From Gracilibacillus orientalis (GTDB lineage Bacteria; Bacillota; Bacilli; Bacillales; Amphibacillaceae): a stretch of DNA of 64,000 bases. Shown piece by piece: positions 26,078-35,561 of this stretch. Position 1 is the stretch's first letter, and the number at the start of each line of letters is the position of its first letter. Location: positions 248,001-312,000 of the forward strand of contig NZ_FOTR01000002.1 of NCBI RefSeq assembly GCF_900114645.1, given 5' to 3'. The notes beneath the pieces are model-generated. The model did no database searches, was not told the origin of the DNA, and worked only from the letters and a program-made list of their open reading frames with translations. Position numbers and translations under genes: made by a program.

Positions 26078-27439
26078 TCAATAAAATTCAACTTGCTGAT
26101 TTTTCAATGTATGAATGTATTTTGCAATGGTTTCTACCCCTTTATATATTTGATTTTTATCTACTTGTGCTATACACACTCTAATTAAATTTTCCTTTTG
26201 AAATTCTGGCAAGTACATTCTCTTTGCATCATCAACAAAGACATTTTCTTGTTGTAACGCATTAACTAATCGTTTTGCCGGTAGTTCTCTTGGTAAATAA
26301 ATCGACATATAAAACCCCGTTTCAGGTGCAGTAAATGGATAATTTGGTGATAAATAGTGTTGACATGCGGCTTTCACTATCTCCATTTTTGTTCTGTATA
26401 AATCTCTAATGTTTTCTAAGTGGCTATTAAACATACCACTTTTCAAGTAGATTTCTAAAGCACCTTGGGAAATTGTCGTACTAAACAAATCATTACTGAA
26501 TTTATGGCGAGAGAAAGTGTTTATTAATAGTTCAGGTAAGACGGCTATACCAATTCGCAATCCTGGAAGCATTATTTTGGAAAAACTCTTGATATAAATA
26601 ACTTTTCCTCTTGGATCATAGGTGAACATTGGATCTGACTTTGAATTTATGTCAAGATCACCAAATATATCATCTTCCACAATATATACATCATACTTAT
26701 TAGCAAGTTCCACAATTTCCCTTTTTTCTTCATTTGAATAGCTATGTCCAAGTGGATTATGAAATCGTGGAATAATATAAAAAAATTTAATCTCGTTATG
26801 ACGAAACATATATTCTAATCGATCTAGATCTATTCCTTCCATAGAAAGCTCTATACCAAATGTTTTAACATTGTGAAGTTGTACAGCTTCTACTGCACCG
26901 AAATAAGTAGGCTGTTCTATAAGAATATTCGATTTACCGTTTGGAAAAGACATAGGCGTAAGTAAATTAATTGCCTGTTGTGACCCAGATAGAATAAACA
27001 TTCTTTCAGGACTAGTAAACACCTGTCTGTCCTGTAAGTGTTTGGTTAGTTCCTTTCTTAATGCCATGAGTCCTTGCTGGTGTGAGTATGTAAAAAGTTC
27101 TCCTTTATATAAACCTATTGCTTGATTAATACAATGTTGAAAATCCTTATAAGGCATCGCTGCATTATCTGGTCCTGCAGATAGGAAATCGATTTTAGGA
27201 GAATCTTCCATATTGTTTAAAGGATTAACATCATGTACAACATAATAGCCACTCTTTGGAATCGAATAAATCAAATGTTGTTTTTCTAACTCATTATAAG
27301 CCTTAATGATAGTATTTTTACTACAAGAATACTTTTCGGATAAATATCTGATCGAAGAAATCTTGGATCCAGATTTTAATGTACCCTCGAAGATTTTCTG
27401 TTTAATGTCATTCATTATCACGCTGTATTTTGTATTCAT
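26078..27439 (-). CDS. MocR-type GntR regulator with aminotransferase domain
   Basis: 453 residues: an N-terminal GntR winged helix (IRYLSEKYSCSKNTIIKAYNELE, about 27-50) fused to a fold-type I PLP aminotransferase domain. The PLP lysine lies in IYIKSFSKIMLPGLRIG, the Asp in YIVEDDIFGDL, and IIPRFHNPLGHSYS is the MocR PxxxNPxG motif. MocR proteins sense PLP or an amino-acid adduct. ATG at 27439 after GGGAGG. Divergent from a GNAT gene, which is the likely target. Confidence 0.92.
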   Translation of the reverse strand: MNTKYSVIMNDIKQKIFEGTLKSGSKISSIRYLSEKYSCSKNTIIKAYNELEKQHLIYSIPKSGYYVVHDVNPLNNMEDSPKIDFLSAGPDNAAMPYKDFQHCINQAIGLYKGELFTYSHQQGLMALRKELTKHLQDRQVFTSPERMFILSGSQQAINLLTPMSFPNGKSNILIEQPTYFGAVEAVQLHNVKTFGIELSMEGIDLDRLEYMFRHNEIKFFYIIPRFHNPLGHSYSNEEKREIVELANKYDVYIVEDDIFGDLDINSKSDPMFTYDPRGKVIYIKSFSKIMLPGLRIGIAVLPELLINTFSRHKFSNDLFSTTISQGALEIYLKSGMFNSHLENIRDLYRTKMEIVKAACQHYLSPNYPFTAPETGFYMSIYLPRELPAKRLVNALQQENVFVDDAKRMYLPEFQKENLIRVCIAQVDKNQIYKGVETIAKYIHTLKNQQVEFY

Positions 27440-27455
27440 TCTGCTGCCTCCCACC

Positions 27456-27473
27456 TTCTGTACCCATACAGAA
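27456..27473. promoter_or_regulatory. palindrome in MocR-GNAT spacer
   Basis: TTCTGTA-CCCA-TACAGAA, perfect 7-bp arms, 17 bp before the MocR ATG. A candidate binding site for the MocR protein, placed to repress its own gene; inference only. Confidence 0.5.
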
Positions 27474-27546
27474 AGCTTAAAAAAGGATTTAATAAATAAT
27501 AAAAAGACTCTATACTCCTATTATATCATGAATAGGAGGCAAGCTA

Positions 27547-27996
27547 ATGGAGTGGAACAAAAGAGGTTATACAGTGAGTGACAATACAAATAGAATGGAT
27601 ACAGATGCCATCTTTGAGATGTTATCAACTAGTTATTGGGCAGCAGATCGACCAAAAGAAGTGATTACCAATAGTATGAAGAGATCCATTTGTTTTGGTA
27701 TCTTTGAAGGTGAGAGACAAATTGGTTTTGCCAGAGTTATTACGGACAATGTTGTATTTTCTTGGGTTTGTGATGTCATTATTCACAGTGATTATCGTGG
27801 TAAAGGATTAGGTAAATGGTTGTTCGACTGTATAATGGAACATCCAAACAACCAGGTAAAAACAGTAGGACTATACACCAAAGATGCCCATCAACTTTAT
27901 GAAAAATTTGGATTTATTAATGTGGAAACAATGCAATGTAAAAAAACAAATCCAAAAAGCTGGGAGAAAATCAGTAATTCGCATATACAGCAATGA
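27547..27996 (+). CDS. GNAT-family N-acetyltransferase
   Basis: 149 residues, a single GNAT domain. The acetyl-CoA pyrophosphate loop is YRGKGLGKWLFD (about 87-98, Q/RxxGxG/A motif), preceded by the beta-4 strand VCDVIIHSD and followed by YEKFGFINVE. AGGAGG precedes the ATG. The small-molecule substrate is unknown; divergence from a MocR regulator suggests an amine or amino acid. Confidence 0.9.
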   Translation: MEWNKRGYTVSDNTNRMDTDAIFEMLSTSYWAADRPKEVITNSMKRSICFGIFEGERQIGFARVITDNVVFSWVCDVIIHSDYRGKGLGKWLFDCIMEHPNNQVKTVGLYTKDAHQLYEKFGFINVETMQCKKTNPKSWEKISNSHIQQ

Positions 27997-28012
27997 TATT
28001 GGAGTATAACTC

Positions 28013-28056
28013 GAAATAAAAAGAATCCATTCGAAACAATGGATTCTTTTTATTTC
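28013..28056. terminator. long perfect terminator after GNAT gene
   Basis: 19-bp perfect arms GAAATAAAAAGAATCCATT / AATGGATTCTTTTTATTTC around CGAAAC. The stem includes the A- and T-tracts, so it can act both ways. Confidence 0.9.
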
Positions 28057-28248
28057 TTAGGGATTGTATTCTAATATCCAACGAATGATTTTTAAGTTGC
28101 TTACATCCTCATTATCAATTACTAAAAATATAAGAGATTAGCTTCGCATCACATTTTGTTCAAAAGTTCACATAATTGTCGTTGGTGCTACAGTGCCCCG
28201 TCTATTACAATTAAATTAATTACCTTTTTAGAATATGGAGTATGATAA

Positions 28249-29583
28249 ATGAAAAAGAAACCATTATATAAAACCATTTGGCGCTGGCATTTTTACGCCG
28301 GAATTCTGATTGCGCCTTTTCTACTAATCTTGGCTGTTTCGGGAGGTATTTACCTCTTTAAACCGAATATTGAGCAATTTCTCTACCAGGATTATTACGA
28401 AGTGGAAGTACAGACTGAGAAGTCATCAGCAGAGGAACATATCAATGCTGTTTTGAATGAATATCCGGATGCAACCGTCACACGCTACCGGCCTGGAGAA
28501 GCAGACGATAGATCAGCAGAAGTGAGAATCAATCTTGACCAGGAGTCATACACGATCTTCGTAAACCCTTATACCAATGAACTGATCGGTCAACTGAATG
28601 ACAAAAACAGATTGATTGACCGGGTTGAGGAATTTCACGGGGAATTGATGCTTGGCACGTTCGGTGATCGTATAGTAGAACTTGCTGCTTGTTGGACACT
28701 TATTCTGGTTACAACAGGTCTATTTATTTGGTTTCCAAAGGGAAAAAGAAAGCTCTTTGGAACATTGCTTCCGCGTTTCAACAAAAATAAACGAATTTTA
28801 TTTAGGGATATGCATGCTGTAACAGGTTTCTGGTTATCATTTGCTATTATCTTCCTTGTAGTAACGGGATTGTTATGGTCAGGGTTCTGGGGAACAAAGG
28901 TACAGACTTTGACAACGAATCTTGGTATCGGTTATCCACCATCCATTTGGGTAGGTGATGCACCAGAGTCAAACGTTCAAACAAAAGATGTGGCTGATGT
29001 ACCTTGGTCCGCTCAAACAATGCCTGTTCCTGAATCTGATCAGCAAGGATTTATCCCATTCAGCATTAATGAGATTGTTCGTATTGCTGATGAGGAAAAT
29101 ATATACCCAACATACGAAGTGATTTATCCAAGTAGTCCAGAAGGCGTTTATACAGTTTCTGTTTTTCCACCGAAAGCACAGGATGAAGCTACTATGCATA
29201 TTGATCAATATACCGGAGCTATTTTAGCAGATTACCGATATGATCACTATCAGCCGCTTGGCAAATTAATGGCCTGGGGAATCACCGTCCATAAAGGATT
29301 GGAATACGGACTCGCCAATCAAATTGGTGGATTAATAGTCTGTATCGGTATTATCACCATCGTCATCAGTGGCATTGTTATGTGGTGGAAACGCAAGCCT
29401 GACAAACATCTTGGAGCACCTATAGCTCCTAGTATCTGGAGTTCCAAGCGACTTATTGTTTTGTTAGTATTATTTGGTCTGTTATTTCCACTTGTCGGTG
29501 TCTCTATCATTATTGTGTTTTTACTAGACTGGTTGATTATTAGACGTATACCAACATTAAAAAGAATCTTTCAAATCAGATAG
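28249..29583 (+). CDS. PepSY-associated TM-helix membrane protein
   Basis: 444 residues. It starts with IWRWHFYAGILIAPFLLILAVSGGIYLF, the PepSY_TM (PF03929) signature with a likely haem- or metal-facing His. Further helices are at about 140-165, 195-215, 365-390 and 405-430, with two extracytoplasmic PepSY-like segments between. Family members are found in iron or copper acquisition loci and resemble ferric reductases. It is followed 12 bases later by a His-rich lipoprotein, supporting a metal-linked job. Confidence 0.88.
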   Translation: MKKKPLYKTIWRWHFYAGILIAPFLLILAVSGGIYLFKPNIEQFLYQDYYEVEVQTEKSSAEEHINAVLNEYPDATVTRYRPGEADDRSAEVRINLDQESYTIFVNPYTNELIGQLNDKNRLIDRVEEFHGELMLGTFGDRIVELAACWTLILVTTGLFIWFPKGKRKLFGTLLPRFNKNKRILFRDMHAVTGFWLSFAIIFLVVTGLLWSGFWGTKVQTLTTNLGIGYPPSIWVGDAPESNVQTKDVADVPWSAQTMPVPESDQQGFIPFSINEIVRIADEENIYPTYEVIYPSSPEGVYTVSVFPPKAQDEATMHIDQYTGAILADYRYDHYQPLGKLMAWGITVHKGLEYGLANQIGGLIVCIGIITIVISGIVMWWKRKPDKHLGAPIAPSIWSSKRLIVLLVLFGLLFPLVGVSIIIVFLLDWLIIRRIPTLKRIFQIR

Positions 29584-29595
29584 GAGAGCTATAAC

Positions 29596-30060
29596 ATGAA
29601 AAACATACTATTAATGATCATTTTATTAATCCTATTAGTTGCCTGCTCTCCTAATCAAGTAAACGAAGAGGCAATCAATCAATATAAAACCGAACGGCCA
29701 GTGGAAATCAGTTTGGATTTACCAAATGAATTGAAAACAAATGAAGACACCATGATAGAAATACATGTAAGCCGATCGGATGTAAAAGAAATAACTGCAT
29801 CACTCAGGAAACATGGCGAAACAAATAATTCCATCAATTTAGACGTAACAAAAAAGAAAAATACCTATTATTTAGCACAGCATGTATTCCAAGAAGCTGG
29901 TATCTATTACCTTCAAATAACAGTAGATACTAGAGACTCGAATATTATGCCAACAAAACGACTTATCGTAGGCAATTTGAATGAAGAGGAACAAAAGATA
30001 TTAGAACAGGAAAATGATCATACAAATCATGATGAGCATGACCATTCAGATCATCATTAA
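29596..30060 (+). CDS. YtkA/FixH-like lipoprotein with His-rich tail
   Basis: 154 residues. The signal peptide has lipobox LVAC (Cys17). The mature part is a beta-sandwich resembling YtkA/FixH-like domains (VEISLDLPNELKTNEDTMIEI, GIYYLQITVDT). The C-terminus DHTNHDEHDHSDHH is a metal-binding histidine/aspartate cluster. AGGAGAG precedes the ATG. Translationally close to the PepSY gene; the two probably handle copper or iron at the outer face of the membrane (inference). Confidence 0.78.
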   Translation: MKNILLMIILLILLVACSPNQVNEEAINQYKTERPVEISLDLPNELKTNEDTMIEIHVSRSDVKEITASLRKHGETNNSINLDVTKKKNTYYLAQHVFQEAGIYYLQITVDTRDSNIMPTKRLIVGNLNEEEQKILEQENDHTNHDEHDHSDHH

Positions 30061-30066
30061 ACAAAT

Positions 30067-30092
30067 GGGAGCTGTCGATTTTGACGGCTCCC
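30067..30092 (+). terminator. terminator of the PepSY-lipoprotein pair
   Basis: GGGAGCTGTC / GACGGCTCCC with a 6-base loop (one G-T type mismatch) followed by TTCT. Confidence 0.7.
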
Positions 30093-30165
30093 TTCTGTAA
30101 TAGAAATTTTTTAATGATTACTGATTCACAACTGCTATGATATGCTTACAAAGAGGTGAAAAAGA

Positions 30166-31113
30166 ATGAAAGCAATTTTTATTGGTATTCTCGCAGCTAT
30201 GTTTTTCTCAGTTACTTTTGTACTGAACCGCTCTATGGAATTGGATGGAGGTAGCTGGGCATGGAGTGCTTCGCTCCGGTTCATTTTTATGCTGCCATTA
30301 TTATTATTCATTGTTGGTTTTAAGCGAAATATTAAACCCGTTCTCTTACATATGAGGCAAAATCCGAAAGCATGGTTAGTATGGAGCACTGTAGGCTTTG
30401 GCCTCTTTTACGCTCCTATAACGTTTGCGACTATATATGGTCCAGGTTGGCTTGTTGCAGCTACCTTCCAACTAACCATTATCGCAGGCTCGTTTCTTGT
30501 TCCTATCTTAGATAAAAATAAAAAACAAAGCATCCCTATTCAATCGGTTATTATATCACTTGTCATACTTGGCGGTGTATTTCTGATGCAATGGGAACAT
30601 GCAAATGCGGTGCCATTAATGAGTATGCTACTATGTGTAATCCCACTTCTTGTTTCAGCCATCGCTTACCCATTGGGAAACCGCAAAATGATGCAGGTAG
30701 TAAATGGACAGCTCAATACCATTCAACGCATTCTGGGTATGACTATTGCTTCCATGCCATTCTGGATTCTTTTATCCATATATGGTTTTGCCTCACATGG
30801 AGTGCCTGAAGCATCTCAACTTACCCAAACATTTATTGTTGCCATTTTTTCCGGAATTATTGCCACCGTCTTATTCTTCTATGCTACAGAACTGGTTCAG
30901 AATGATAATGAAAAATTAGCGGGAGTTGAAGCTACACAGTCTGGTGAAGTAGTGTTTGCCTTATTTGGAGAGCTAATGCTATTGAGTGCACCACTGCCCA
31001 GCTTAGTATCTTTTATCGGTATTTTACTTGTTATTATAGGAATGATCTTACATAGTCTAGTAACAGTATTTAGTAATAAGAAAAAGCAACAATCTCTGAA
31101 AAAAGCAGAGTAG
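30166..31113 (+). CDS. DMT-superfamily multidrug-resistance efflux transporter
   Basis: 315 residues, ten hydrophobic helices arranged as two five-helix halves. The opening (MFFSVTFVLNRSMELDGGSWAW) and GPGWLVAATFQLTI match the EmrE-like PF13536 family rather than ordinary EamA proteins. AGAGGTG precedes the ATG. Substrate unknown. Confidence 0.83.
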   Translation: MKAIFIGILAAMFFSVTFVLNRSMELDGGSWAWSASLRFIFMLPLLLFIVGFKRNIKPVLLHMRQNPKAWLVWSTVGFGLFYAPITFATIYGPGWLVAATFQLTIIAGSFLVPILDKNKKQSIPIQSVIISLVILGGVFLMQWEHANAVPLMSMLLCVIPLLVSAIAYPLGNRKMMQVVNGQLNTIQRILGMTIASMPFWILLSIYGFASHGVPEASQLTQTFIVAIFSGIIATVLFFYATELVQNDNEKLAGVEATQSGEVVFALFGELMLLSAPLPSLVSFIGILLVIIGMILHSLVTVFSNKKKQQSLKKAE

Positions 31114-31135
31114 AAATAATAAATATTGTTGTTTT

Positions 31136-31163
31136 GGACGATTCCCAGTTAACGGAATCGTCC
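31136..31163 (+). terminator. DMT transporter terminator
   Basis: GGACGATTCC / GGAATCGTCC, 10-bp perfect stem with an 8-base loop, then a T-rich tract. Confidence 0.75.
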
Positions 31164-31284
31164 ATACTTCTTTTTATAACGATTCATCTCTCTTTTATAC
31201 ACCCTGAATACCGATCACCTCCCTTTTTAAGGGATTTACACTACTTTTGTATACCACGAATACCGATTATTTTTAGAAAATTCT

Positions 31285-31314
31285 TTGACAATCTATCTTC
31301 TTGATTAGTGTTAT
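31285..31314 (+). promoter_or_regulatory. possible pepF promoter
   Basis: A consensus -35 TTGACA at 31285 with TGTTAT 18 bases further; the -10 is weak. The gap 31164-31380 shows nothing else clear. Confidence 0.4.
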
Positions 31315-31380
31315 TCTCTTTTAAGCTGTAATATACTATTTAGAGTAGCGAAATATTATAGGTGAAAAGGGGATTTTCTA

Positions 31381-33183
31381 ATGTCAACACGTTTACAGCG
31401 TTCAGAAGTACCTGTCGAGCAAACATGGAATTTAACGGATTTATTCCCATCTGATGAAGCTTGGGAAAAGGAATTAAAAGCAGTACAAGATGATGTTTCA
31501 CAAGTCACACAATATAAAGGGACGTTAGTTAGTAATGCTACCATTCTATTACAAGGACTTACTGCATTTGAAAATTATCGCAAGCGATTAATTCAAGTAG
31601 GTACGTATGCCCACTTACGTGCTAGTGCTGATGGTAGTGATCCAACTAATCAACGTGATGCTGCCAAATTTTCTTCGGCAATGGCAAGTATCAGTGCAAA
31701 ACTATCATTTATTCAGTCAGAACTATTAACGCTCTCCTACGAACAAGTCGAGCAATTTTTACAGGAAGAGGCAGGGCTTGTTACATTTAAAAAATTGCTC
31801 ACTGATACATTAGAACAAAAGCCATATACATTAGCACCAGAAATCGAAGAAACATTAGCTGCCTTAGGTGAAGTTCATGATGCACCATTCATGATTTATG
31901 AACGAAGCAAATCTTCCGACATGACATTTGATTCGATTCAAGATAACAATGGCAATGAGTTACCGATGTCTGCCGCATTGTATGAGGATCGCTATGAATT
32001 GGAAGCTGATACAAGAATTCGTCGTGATGCCTATCAATCATTCATCAAAACATTAAACCAATATAAACATACATATGCTGCAACATACGCTACCGAGGTA
32101 ACAAAACAAGTAACACTAGCACGTCTCAGAAACTATGATTCTGTTACAGATATGTTGCTCACCCCTCAGGAAGTAACGAAAGAAATGTACCATAACCAAC
32201 TAGATATAAGTCAGAAGGAACTCGCACCACACATGCGTCGTTATGCAAAGCTAATGAAAGAAAAACTAGGATTAGATGAATTACAGTATGCTGATTTAAA
32301 GGCACCACTTGATCCTGAATTCAATCCAACCACTACTTATGAAGAAGCAAAATCAATTATTCTCGAAGCATTGCAAGTAATGGGATCAGAATATAGTGAA
32401 ATTATCCAAAAGGGACTAAATGAACGCTGGGTAGATTTAGCAGATAATGTTGGAAAACAAACCGGTGCATTTTGCGCCAGTCCTTATGGTGTTCATCCCT
32501 ATATTTTAATTACGTGGACAGATAAAATGCGTGGAGCTTTCATTTTAGCGCATGAACTCGGACATGCTGGACATTTCTACTTAGCAGGGGCAAATCAGTC
32601 CTTAGTCAACACAAGTCCATCTACATATTTCGTTGAGGCACCATCAACAATTAACGAATTATTGCTAGCAAATCATTTATTAAATAAAACAAATGATAAA
32701 CGGATGAAACGTTGGGTGATTACACAACTACTCGGAACCTATTATCATAATTTTGTTACCCATCTATTAGAAGGGGAGTATCAAAGACGTGTATATGACT
32801 TAGCAGAAGCTGGTACACCTTTAACTGCTGATGTACTGACAGAACAAAAATTAGAAGCATTGCAAAACTTTTGGGGTGACACGGTAAGCTTTGACGACGC
32901 AGCAGGCCTTACATGGATGCGTCAACCTCATTATTACATGGGATTATATCCGTATACGTACTCTGCTGGGTTAACCATATCTACTGCTGTAGCACAAAGA
33001 ATTCAATCAGAAGGAAAAGTTGCAGCTGACAACTGGTTAGAAGTTCTTAAAGCTGGTGGTTCATTAAAACCGCTTGATCTTATTAAGAAAGCTGGCGTTG
33101 ATATGTCTAAACCAGACGCCATTAAGGAAACTGTTGCATACATTGGCTCACTTGTTGATGAATTAGAAAAAAGTTATGACTGA
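31381..33183 (+). CDS. pepF: oligoendopeptidase F (M3 zinc metallopeptidase)
   Basis: 600 residues, the usual length for PepF. The zinc motif HELGHAGHF lies near residue 391 (HExxH), with the downstream glutamate in VEAPSTINELLLANHLL. YYMGLYPYTYSAGLTIS near the C-terminus contributes substrate-binding tyrosines. It cleaves peptides of about 7-17 residues in the cytoplasm. Single gene with its own terminator. Confidence 0.96.
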   Translation: MSTRLQRSEVPVEQTWNLTDLFPSDEAWEKELKAVQDDVSQVTQYKGTLVSNATILLQGLTAFENYRKRLIQVGTYAHLRASADGSDPTNQRDAAKFSSAMASISAKLSFIQSELLTLSYEQVEQFLQEEAGLVTFKKLLTDTLEQKPYTLAPEIEETLAALGEVHDAPFMIYERSKSSDMTFDSIQDNNGNELPMSAALYEDRYELEADTRIRRDAYQSFIKTLNQYKHTYAATYATEVTKQVTLARLRNYDSVTDMLLTPQEVTKEMYHNQLDISQKELAPHMRRYAKLMKEKLGLDELQYADLKAPLDPEFNPTTTYEEAKSIILEALQVMGSEYSEIIQKGLNERWVDLADNVGKQTGAFCASPYGVHPYILITWTDKMRGAFILAHELGHAGHFYLAGANQSLVNTSPSTYFVEAPSTINELLLANHLLNKTNDKRMKRWVITQLLGTYYHNFVTHLLEGEYQRRVYDLAEAGTPLTADVLTEQKLEALQNFWGDTVSFDDAAGLTWMRQPHYYMGLYPYTYSAGLTISTAVAQRIQSEGKVAADNWLEVLKAGGSLKPLDLIKKAGVDMSKPDAIKETVAYIGSLVDELEKSYD

Positions 33184-33194
33184 AATATAAAATA

Positions 33195-33236
33195 AAACCG
33201 GATGACATCGTATTTTGAAATGATGTCATCCGGTTT
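33195..33236 (+). terminator. pepF terminator
   Basis: 15-bp perfect arms AAACCGGATGACATC / GATGTCATCCGGTTT around a 12-base loop. Confidence 0.85.
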
Positions 33237-33289
33237 ATTAATATCAAAAAAGTTATTTGTTCATTTAGTTCGTAGCTATGATGGACACT

Positions 33290-33466
33290 TCACCACAAAA
33301 GAATATATCCACAAATTGGAATCGCAATACATTCTACTGCTGTCAAAAACATCAACCATACACTACTAACTTCACCCGAACCACTCATTGGATCACTTTT
33401 AACTGTATAGATACCTAAGGCGATAACACAGATGCCCACTACTATTGTAACAATAGATAACAACAT
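33290..33466 (-). CDS. small two-helix membrane protein
   Basis: 58 residues read by eye: MLLSIVTIVVGICVIALGIY, a short polar loop (KSDPMSGSGE), then VWLMFLTAVECIAIPICGYILLW. This two-helix layout with few rare codons looks coding. GGAGG is 13 bases before the ATG, which is long. An ATT two codons upstream (33472) would be 7 bases away, so a non-ATG start is possible. Family not recognised. Confidence 0.5.
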   Translation of the reverse strand: MLLSIVTIVVGICVIALGIYTVKSDPMSGSGEVSSVWLMFLTAVECIAIPICGYILLW

Positions 33467-33556
33467 ACTAATCCTATGCCCTCCTTATCTATACAACGAA
33501 ATATATTCATAATTGGTTTCATTTTATACCAAAAAAACGTTATCAGCTATAAACAA

Positions 33557-34207
33557 TTAGCTTTTCAACTTTCCATCAAATGCCAACCATGCACCAAGAC
33601 ATAGCAAAGTAATTCCACTTAAAGTCTGCTGCCACCAAAGTGCTATTTTATTTTTAGCTAAGAAATTGCCAAACAAACTTGAAATAAACGCTATAGAAAT
33701 ATCCACCATTAAACCAATAACACCTAAAATCAGTCCCAATATAATGAACTGGCTTGCTGTGCTAGAGATCTCTGGATTAATAAACTGCGGAATAAATGTC
33801 AAGAAAAACAATGCAACTTTTGGATTAAAAATATCTGTTAATGCCCCTTCAAAAAATGCTTTGCGGATACTCACCTTTTTCTTATCGGTTAAAATGTGAA
33901 CATTTTTTCTATCTCTTAATGTTTGTATCCCTAAATAAACCAGATAAGCTGCTCCAACATATTTTAAGATCAGAAACGCCCAGGTAGACGTCATTAGGAT
34001 AGCAGATAAGCCTAATACTGCTAATAAAATATGGACAATCACTCCCATTTGGATACCTAATGCTGTGACTATCCCATACTTTCTTCCTTGTGAAATACTC
34101 CTACTAATAACAAATGCCATATCTGGTCCAGGTGCAATACATATGACAAATGCGGCTAAAATAAATGCAGGTAAAAGTGAATAATCAATAACTAAAAAAT
34201 CTAACAT
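33557..34207 (-). CDS. LysE/RhtB-family exporter
   Basis: 216 residues, six helices. ICIAPGPDMAFVISRSISQGRKYGIVTALGIQMG is the LysE family signature (PGPD near residue 25), and GALTDIFNPKVALFFLTFIPQFI is the second conserved block. These proteins export amino acids or derivatives. The ATG at 34207 follows GGGGGGAG; an upstream frame extension of six codons is rejected. Confidence 0.92.
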   Translation of the reverse strand: MLDFLVIDYSLLPAFILAAFVICIAPGPDMAFVISRSISQGRKYGIVTALGIQMGVIVHILLAVLGLSAILMTSTWAFLILKYVGAAYLVYLGIQTLRDRKNVHILTDKKKVSIRKAFFEGALTDIFNPKVALFFLTFIPQFINPEISSTASQFIILGLILGVIGLMVDISIAFISSLFGNFLAKNKIALWWQQTLSGITLLCLGAWLAFDGKLKS

Positions 34208-34285
34208 TTTTGATTCTCCCCCCATAATTAAGTATGCACTAGGACACCAGTTAGTCCATTATCTGCCACTTCTATTTTTGATTGA

Positions 34286-35245
34286 TCAATGAATATATTT
34301 ATCGACAAATTTCCAGATCGTTGTCCAGTATAATTCCGAATCAACTTCTACCGATTCACCATGGCCAGCTTTTGGCATGATCAATTTTTCTTTATCTGTA
34401 TTCGCTGCTTCATACACTTCATCTAACATTTCAAAAGGAACAAAGCTATCTTCTTCCCCATGGATGAACAGCATGGGTATGTAACTCTTCTTAACCTTCT
34501 CCACTGCAGAAGCTTCATTTAAATCAAATCCTGCGCGCATCTTTGTAACGGAATTGGCAGCATTCAGAACTGGAAACTTAGGTAGCTTAAATAAGTCAGC
34601 TAATTGATAAGCAAAAATATTATCAACGGAAGTATAGCCACAATCTTCTACAATGACTTTCACATTAGCAGGTAGCCTTTCCCCTGATGTCATCATAACA
34701 GTAGTTCCTCCCATCGAAATTCCATATAAAGCAATGTCTGCGTTTGGATTTATGTCTAATACTTCATCAATCCATGACAAAACATCCAAGCGATCATGCC
34801 AGCCCATACCTATATAATCCCCTTCACTTTCTCCATGGCCACGAAGATCAGGAGCAAGAACATTAAATCCTTTTTCATAGAAACCTCGAATCCACCTCAC
34901 CATAACCGCAGCTGTTGCTCCATAGCCGTGCACAACAATAGCCCATTTCTGATTTTGCTCCTCTTGTTGATAAAGGTTAGCATGTAACTTTAACTTGTGC
35001 TTATCATTGGATATAATCGACATACTTGATGATGGTACTTGTTCTTTAAACGTATTATCCGAAAGTTTTGCTACCTCCGCAACATCCGCTAACACTGCTT
35101 CACTTCTTGCCAAATTAGGATTATCTTGAATAAATGCTTTCTCACGCTTTGCGTTGAGTGCGAAATTATAAAAATAGGTACCTACCCAACAGTAAACTCC
35201 TATCATAAGCAAAGCAAGTACTATTAATACGATGATTACTTTCAT
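34286..35245 (-). CDS. alpha/beta hydrolase with N-terminal membrane anchor (copy 1)
   Basis: 319 residues: an N-terminal helix (about 3-25) and an alpha/beta hydrolase domain. The oxyanion region is VVHGYGA, the nucleophile elbow GISMGGTT (Ser near 187), the acid in HGEEDSFVPFEM, and the His in KAGHGES. Resembles B. subtilis YqkD-type proteins. It shares long stretches (GHGESEGDY.GxGWHDRLDVL) with the hydrolase at 50408, so the two are paralogues. Natural substrate unknown. Confidence 0.88.
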   Translation of the reverse strand: MKVIIVLIVLALLMIGVYCWVGTYFYNFALNAKREKAFIQDNPNLARSEAVLADVAEVAKLSDNTFKEQVPSSSMSIISNDKHKLKLHANLYQQEEQNQKWAIVVHGYGATAAVMVRWIRGFYEKGFNVLAPDLRGHGESEGDYIGMGWHDRLDVLSWIDEVLDINPNADIALYGISMGGTTVMMTSGERLPANVKVIVEDCGYTSVDNIFAYQLADLFKLPKFPVLNAANSVTKMRAGFDLNEASAVEKVKKSYIPMLFIHGEEDSFVPFEMLDEVYEAANTDKEKLIMPKAGHGESVEVDSELYWTTIWKFVDKYIH

Positions 35246-35503
35246 TTACTTCTAAATCCTCCTATTTATCAACAGATAACATTTCTAAACATTTGGTAAT
35301 TTTAATACATAAACTCTTCTTTTATAATAAATCACTTCTTAAAAAATTGTTATTAAAAGGTACTATACTTTTCTTAGGTATAAACAAATTCTATTCAACT
35401 AAGCGTTACGATCACCACATAATCTTAACAAGTATTGTGCGATTTCCTTTCAAATCCATATCTTTTTCGCGAAATTAATCAATTTCCCATTCTGTTTAGT
35501 TTC

Positions 35504-35532
35504 GCATATCCTCAACCAATTGGGGAATAATG
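35504..35532 (+). promoter_or_regulatory. possible sigma-F-type promoter of catalase gene
   Basis: GCATA at 35504 and GGGAATAATG at 35523 resemble the sigma-F -35 (GYATA) and -10 (GGNRANAHTR) elements, separated by 14 bases, slightly short of the usual 15-16. It lies 30 bp before the catalase start. KatX of B. subtilis is sigma-F dependent, which makes this worth noting. The remainder of 35246-35500 shows nothing clear. Confidence 0.35.
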
Positions 35533-35561
35533 GAGATGACGAAGCTCAAGGAGGTTGGATA

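Noticed and set aside
35320-35345. PerR-like box (TTATAATAAATCACT) upstream of the catalase gene
   Set aside because: Only the left half matches the TTATAATnATTATAA consensus; the right half is absent.
35293-35478. 61-residue plus-strand frame upstream of the catalase gene
   Set aside because: No ribosome binding site and no recognisable features; it lies in AT-rich promoter DNA.
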